From: Misgurnus anguillicaudatus
Taxonomy: Eukaryota; Chordata; Actinopteri; Cypriniformes; Cobitidae
Assembly: GCF_027580225.2 (NCBI RefSeq)
Contig: NC_073339.2
Coordinates: 40,228,501 to 40,292,500 of the forward strand
Direction of reading: 5' to 3'
Length of the DNA stretch: 64,000 nt
The notes below the pieces were generated by a model, which was not told the DNA's origin, searched no databases, and was given only the letters and a program-made list of their open reading frames with translations. Shown in pieces: positions 59,760-64,000 of the stretch. Each line of letters starts with the position of its first letter. Positions within the stretch are counted from its first letter, which is position 1. The position numbers were made by a program, and so were the translations under genes.

Positions 59760-59993
59760 GTTCTGTAGTTACCGGTAAAGTGTAGGCTACGGCGTGGATG
59801 TGGGTTCAGATCTCAAGTGATGCTGATGCTGCGCGGTTAAACAGTAGGATGCGTAAACAGTCGTCACGAGACAGCCGCGCGCAACTCCCGCGCTATAGAC
59901 CATTAAACGGATAATGACCCACTTTATGGACACTCTTTCACTTATTTAAAAGAAAACCGAGTCCTTTTACGAAACATGCACATCTAGAATACG
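59760..59993 (+). promoter_or_regulatory. frmd7: frmd7-like 5' UTR and proximal promoter region
   Basis: CpG-rich stretch next to the start codon (for example CGCGCGCAACTCCCGCGCTA at about 59876). No clear TATA box is at a sensible distance. The in-frame TAG at 59985-59987 marks the 5' limit of the frame. The transcription start is not visible. Confidence 0.4.
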
Positions 59994-60122
59994 ATGGGGG
60001 ATAAGTTCGAGCTGCTGAAGACACCTGCCAACAGGAGAGCTGTGCGTAAGAAAAGCAAGAATGAGAAACTGCGTTTGCGCGTCATCTTCTTAGACGAAAG
60101 CGAGAGAGTTTTTGAGGTGGAG
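59994..60122 (+). CDS. frmd7: frmd7-like coding exon 1
   Basis: This exon encodes 43 codons. The start is supported by an A at -3, a G at +4, and an in-frame TAG nine bases upstream (59985-59987). Residues 1-24 are a basic leader (MGDKFELLKTPANRR, then VRKKSKNEK). Residues 25-43 are the first beta strands of the FERM F1 lobe (LRLRVIFLDESERVFEVE). The donor is GAG|GTAAGA, phase 0. The open frame beyond 60122 is intron. Human FRMD7 as I know it starts at the beta strand (MLHLKV), so this leader is extra and resembles the N-terminal extension of FARP1/FARP2 in position but not in sequence. Confidence 0.85.
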
Positions 60123-60533
60123 GTAAGAAATCCTATTCATCTTACATTCACGTGTCCAGTGTTTAGCTGCAGTGCAACTGGATATTATCTTATTGTAGCT
60201 ATATTTTAAAATGTTATATTGCGTTACAATATTTTACATGTAGAGTATAGAAATATAGTTACATATAATGCACTTGCTTTTTAATTGTAATGTTTGTGAT
60301 CTTTATTAAACAGTCACCTAAGAAGGCAATTTTATTTTAATTTATATCAAATGGTCTGTTTAGCAACGGGAGCATTATTATTATTATTATTTTAAGTTTG
60401 CATCCAAAACCATGAGTAAAAACAGAATGTTCAGAATGTAAGCTAATTCTTTTAATTATTTTAATTCTTCTTTACTTTAATACATTCTGAATAAAATAAC
60501 TTATTTTAGAAAAAAAATGTCTTTATGCACCAT

Positions 60534-60639
<106 letters not shown>

Positions 60640-62049
60640 CACTTTTGGTCCAGCTGTCTTGCTTGTAAAGGAGCATCATTTTATGTCCTATTATGTGCTT
60701 GCTGCATCTTTATGGGGGTTGCTCCGTGTGTGTGTGTGTGTGTGTGTGTTTGTGCCTGAGGGGCGTTAGCTGCTTTTACGCAGAGCAATCCTGCTGTCCC
60801 AGTCAGGACGAGGGGTAAAAAGCAGGTAAGAAATAAAGTGAGTAAGGAGGGGAAGGGCGAGAAAGGGATGGACAGAGAAGTGCCTTTGAGGCATGTATGT
60901 GTTTGAATAGGGTGAATATGGTGGCTTCCATGGAACAGGAGCGTCTCCTGGCCTCATTCCATACAGCATGCCAGCAGTCCTCTACATCCTCGGGCAAAAC
61001 AGGCAATTAGCAAAAGAGGCAGGAAAATAAAGAGATTACAGATCAGGGTAAGAAATGATCTGTAGTCAGCATTCCTAGTCCTTCTGCTGATCTGCTCATA
61101 TGTCGGGTTTTAAAAAAATCACTAACTTCCAGATGAGTAGCTAACTCGTCTTGCAGACATTGATGCTTCAATTTGTGGAACTTGCTGAGAAACTTTCTTT
61201 AAACCATCACACTTGCACCTGCAAAAACAAGTACATAAAATATCATAGGCTTATACTACAGGAGGCGTCTGAGTCTTTTCTAGGGACCAGAATAGAGGCT
61301 TTGGCTCTTTTGGCTTGGACCAGCACCTTGCAACTGCCCAGAACACCCTGTAGCAATAATTTAGCAACATCCTTTTGCACAGGCAAGCATCACTAGCACA
61401 TGTTTAATTCTAGATAGAGAAATTTATTGCAGATTGTATTCAGTGGACATTAAATAAAGTTAGCAGTGAATTTAATTATCTGGGCAGCAATGATTCACAC
61501 TTGAAAATCCCATTTAGTCCTGAATAAACGCATAAAAGAAATGGTTTATGCAAATGGTTGCTTTACTTCTAAAAGTCTGTGTATTCCAACATTCAAACTG
61601 TGATGATAACAAATGTGTTTTTCTTCTGCCCACTTTATGCCGTGTGCTTGAACCCATCATGCTTGTTTCACACTTTATCTCTCTATCTTCTTCTCTTGTT
61701 CCATCCCTCTGACGGGATAATGTAAGGGTAGTTTTTCCTTGCTGTCAAAGTAAATACAGGGTTTGGGAACACATCCTCTCACACATATTGTATATATAAC
61801 CGCTCACAAACACACTCATCAGGATACCAACCCTGTATTTTGAGGCTGACTCAGTGAGCATCTGACTTTCCCATAATTCCATTTGAGCGCATCAGTCGCT
61901 GCAGATACAATTAGCAATGAAAGTCGGTCTTGAGATCTCATTACCAGCTTTATCAAGTCAGAAGTAATGCAGTAAGAACTAAATCTGATTGAGTAATTTT
62001 ACAGCGACATTGCAGTTACATCACACAAAAAAAGTGACGTGACTGTATG

Positions 62050-62150
62050 AAAACTGTACGAAGGGTGCCTTTCTTAAGCTCACCTCAGTCGCAACCTGTT
62101 GGTTGTGAGAATTGAACCGGTGACCCTACAAGCCCGACTCTCTAGCCATG
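62050..62150 (-). mobile_element. tRNA-derived SINE of a second type
   Basis: On the minus strand it reads GGCTAGAGAGTCGGGCTTGT, then a B box CCGGTTCAATTCTCACA, then CGACTGAGGTG and AAAGGCACC. This is the tRNA-related head plus start of the body of a fish SINE, different from the GGCAGACGCTTT family. Confidence 0.65.
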
Positions 62151-62241
62151 ACTTCTCCAAGAAACAGTTTGAGGCAGCACTAAAACAAGTATCTTTTAAA
62201 ATGCCATTTTCTCCTTTATTGTGTTCTTCACTTTCCCACAG

Positions 62242-62346
62242 AAAAACATCCTTGGTTCGGATTTCTTCAATAAGGTGTGTGGTCATTTAAAACTGCTGGA
62301 GAAGGAGTATTTTGGCCTGGAGTTTCGTCACCATACAGGCAGTTAT
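62242..62346 (+). CDS. frmd7: frmd7-like coding exon 2 (FERM F1 lobe)
   Basis: This is a 105-base exon, 35 codons, phase 0 at both ends. The acceptor is CTTTCCCACAG| and the donor TTAT|GTGAGT. It encodes KNILGSDFFNKVCGHLKL followed by EKEYFGLEFRHHTGSY. The helix plus E-YFGLEF strand is the best conserved stretch of the F1 lobe in 4.1-type FERM proteins. It was found by phase and family similarity; the longer open frame in this area starts upstream in intron and SINE sequence and is not the true exon. Confidence 0.9.
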
Positions 62347-63700
62347 GTGAGTCAAGACCTTTAGTGTACCTGTTGATGATGGCATGAGTGTTAATGACAA
62401 TTTACATTTAGAGAGGAACTTATCCTTTATTTACTCACCCAATGGCTTATTTCTTTGTTCTTCAAAACCAAAACATGGATTTTTAAAGGTGCCGTAGAAC
62501 AGTGGTTCTCAAACTTTTTCCGTGTGCGGCCCCCCTTGTGTACGATGCATTCCTTCACGGCCCCCCCAAAGAAAATTTATGACAAAAACTGTTCTAAAGT
62601 TTTACATTTTAATTAAACAAAACATATTCAGTTATACAAAGTAGTGCTGTTGGTTAGTAGCCTTATTTTTTTTTTTTTAGGTTTAATTACACAGAATTCA
62701 TGATAAATTAATGTATTTTATAAAATGTCATAAAACTGGGGCCCCCCTGGCACCATCTCGCGGCCCCCCTGGGGGCTCCGGACCCTAGTTTGAGAACCAC
62801 TGCCGTAGAATGTAAAACTGTATTAAGCTAGGCATAGATGAATAATAAGAGTTCTGTACATGGTAATGACATATTGCCAGCTTTAAACACGATTGTTTCC
62901 TCCTTCTTGTAAACCTCGTGCATGCAAGAGACCGCTGGAAAACAGGCCAATCTTAACAAAACACCGACTTGGATGTTACAGTCATGATGTACGCCCCAAC
63001 ATTAAATTACACATTCAATTAAGTATAATGTTGTTACAATGCTAAAAACAAAGTTGTCACTGCCGAGTTAGCGCTATATGCTAGTTAATGCTATATGCTA
63101 ACGTTTAGGCTGAAGTTCTACTATTGACGTTACCTTACCCCTCAGACGCGTCCATTAATAATCACCAAACAAGTAATTATTTCTCAAATTCCATATCTGA
63201 TACAGGCTCAAACAAAAGGTTTGTTTACACACACAAAGATACTGAAGGAGCTGCTCTGTGAAACAGCCAATCAGAGCTTAACATTATTATTCATGACCCT
63301 TTATTAATAAATGGTTAATAATAAACCATTTAATTTTAAAGGCAAATCTGTAAATGGACATGTAAAACCGTCTCTGGAAATTTTTGCACTAAATAAAGCC
63401 ACACCTTCTATGTAGATATCAGAGAACAATTTAACAAATTGTTTTAATTCATTCCTTGGCACCTTAAAAATAGGTTAGGGTTTTCACCAAACCCACTTAT
63501 ATGTCTTCAGGACACTTGGAATGTACATCTTAAGTCAGGTGGATTTATTTTATAATGGTGAAGAGTTGGTCACAATCCATATCGATTGTATCCAGAAAAC
63601 CTAGTACGATGACATCTTTTTTTATTTTTGGGTGACTGTGGTCTGTAAGTACTTGCTTGCTATTTCTTTCATGCATCTAAAGGAAATCTTTGTTTTGCAG
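62347..63700 (+). other. frmd7: frmd7-like intron 2
   Basis: This is a 1.35-kb intron with a hAT-type element at 62500-62802. The rest (62811-63690) looks like ordinary intron with AT-rich, partly repetitive sequence; I see no exon or RNA gene in it. Confidence 0.85.
62500..62802 (-). mobile_element. hAT MITE, CAGTGGTTCTCAAACT family, copy 3
   Basis: Ends CAGTGGTTCTCAAACTTTTT and AGTTTGAGAACCACTG. The perfect 8-bp duplication CCGTAGAA lies at 62492-62499 and 62803-62810. Relative to copies 1 and 2 the inside is inverted. Confidence 0.92.
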
Positions 63701-63743
63701 GTCTGGCTCGAACACCTGAAGCCTGTGACTAAACAGATGAAGA
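63701..63743 (+). CDS. frmd7: frmd7-like coding exon 3 (FERM F1 end, VWLEHLKPVTKQMK)
   Basis: This is a 43-base exon with acceptor TTTTGCAG| and donor AAGA|GTAAGT. It begins at phase 0 and ends at phase 1 with a single A, which suits the Asn that follows this motif in FRMD7. The peptide VWLEHLKPVTKQMK is the W-L...K.I.KQ.K segment that closes the F1 lobe and contacts F2. The next exon, expected to encode the F2 lobe, is not in the last 257 bases. Confidence 0.88.
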
Positions 63744-64000
63744 GTAAGTTTTACAATAATAATCATGTGACAAAGTCTAATCACTTAAGCTTTGATAGAT
63801 TACTTGTTATCCCAATTTACAGAGTAGGGGCTTATATGGTATGAGAAATGATATGGGGTACAAGTAACAAAAAAAATGCTGTATTATATTTATGGTGTGC
63901 CTGTAGAAAGCATCAACAATATGTGACTCAGTCTGTGAAGACCTAGCTAAAGTCGTTTTCTGTGATTAACCGCTTTCATAAAATCATCCGACATCATGTA

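Noticed and set aside
63744..64000. Fourth frmd7-like exon
   Set aside because: No acceptor with an F2-lobe sequence at the required phase was seen before the window ends.

Overview
The window is vertebrate nuclear DNA and most likely comes from a cyprinid fish. Exons are small with GT-AG introns of up to about 23.6 kb. Intergenic and intronic DNA is packed with short non-autonomous DNA transposons, tRNA-derived SINEs and GA/GT/TA microsatellites of the kind common in zebrafish, carp and relatives. No bacterial, organellar or viral gene was seen.

Two protein-coding genes are supported, and both run off the window. (1) dach2, a dachshund-family transcriptional cofactor, lies on the minus strand. 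Its start codon is at 43381, and five coding exons could be placed by matching splice sites, reading phase and protein similarity: 42939-43381, 19249-19364, 10085-10204, 2085-2198 and 1815-1984. The remaining 3' exons, including the coiled-coil Dachbox-C part, lie to the left of base 1. (2) A FERM-domain gene, best matched to frmd7, lies on the plus strand. Its first three coding exons are 59994-60122, 62242-62346 and 63701-63743, and it continues past base 64000. The genes are divergent (head to head), with about 16.6 kb between the two start codons.

From left to right: 1-1814 is dach2 intron 5 with a Tc1-like element and an L2-type LINE tail. 1815-2198 holds exons 5 and 4, separated by a 100-base intron. 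2199-10084 is intron 3, with a three-deep nest of transposons at 6331-8432. 10205-19248 is intron 2, with a tandem MITE dimer, a 724-bp palindrome and a second palindrome nest flanked by 70-bp direct repeats. 19365-42938 is intron 1, with many hAT, TTAA-type and TA-type elements. 43382-43565 is the dach2 5' region. 43566-59759 is intergenic, with further nests. 59760-64000 is the frmd7 5' end.

I found no new gene system. The most informative material is the transposon archaeology. Many insertions can be proven from the window alone, because the target-site duplications are intact or because an uninterrupted copy of the host repeat gives the empty site. One group consists of long palindromes (about 330-bp arms) that insert at TTAA. 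Three of them lie inside dach2 introns, where they would be transcribed as long RNA hairpins.
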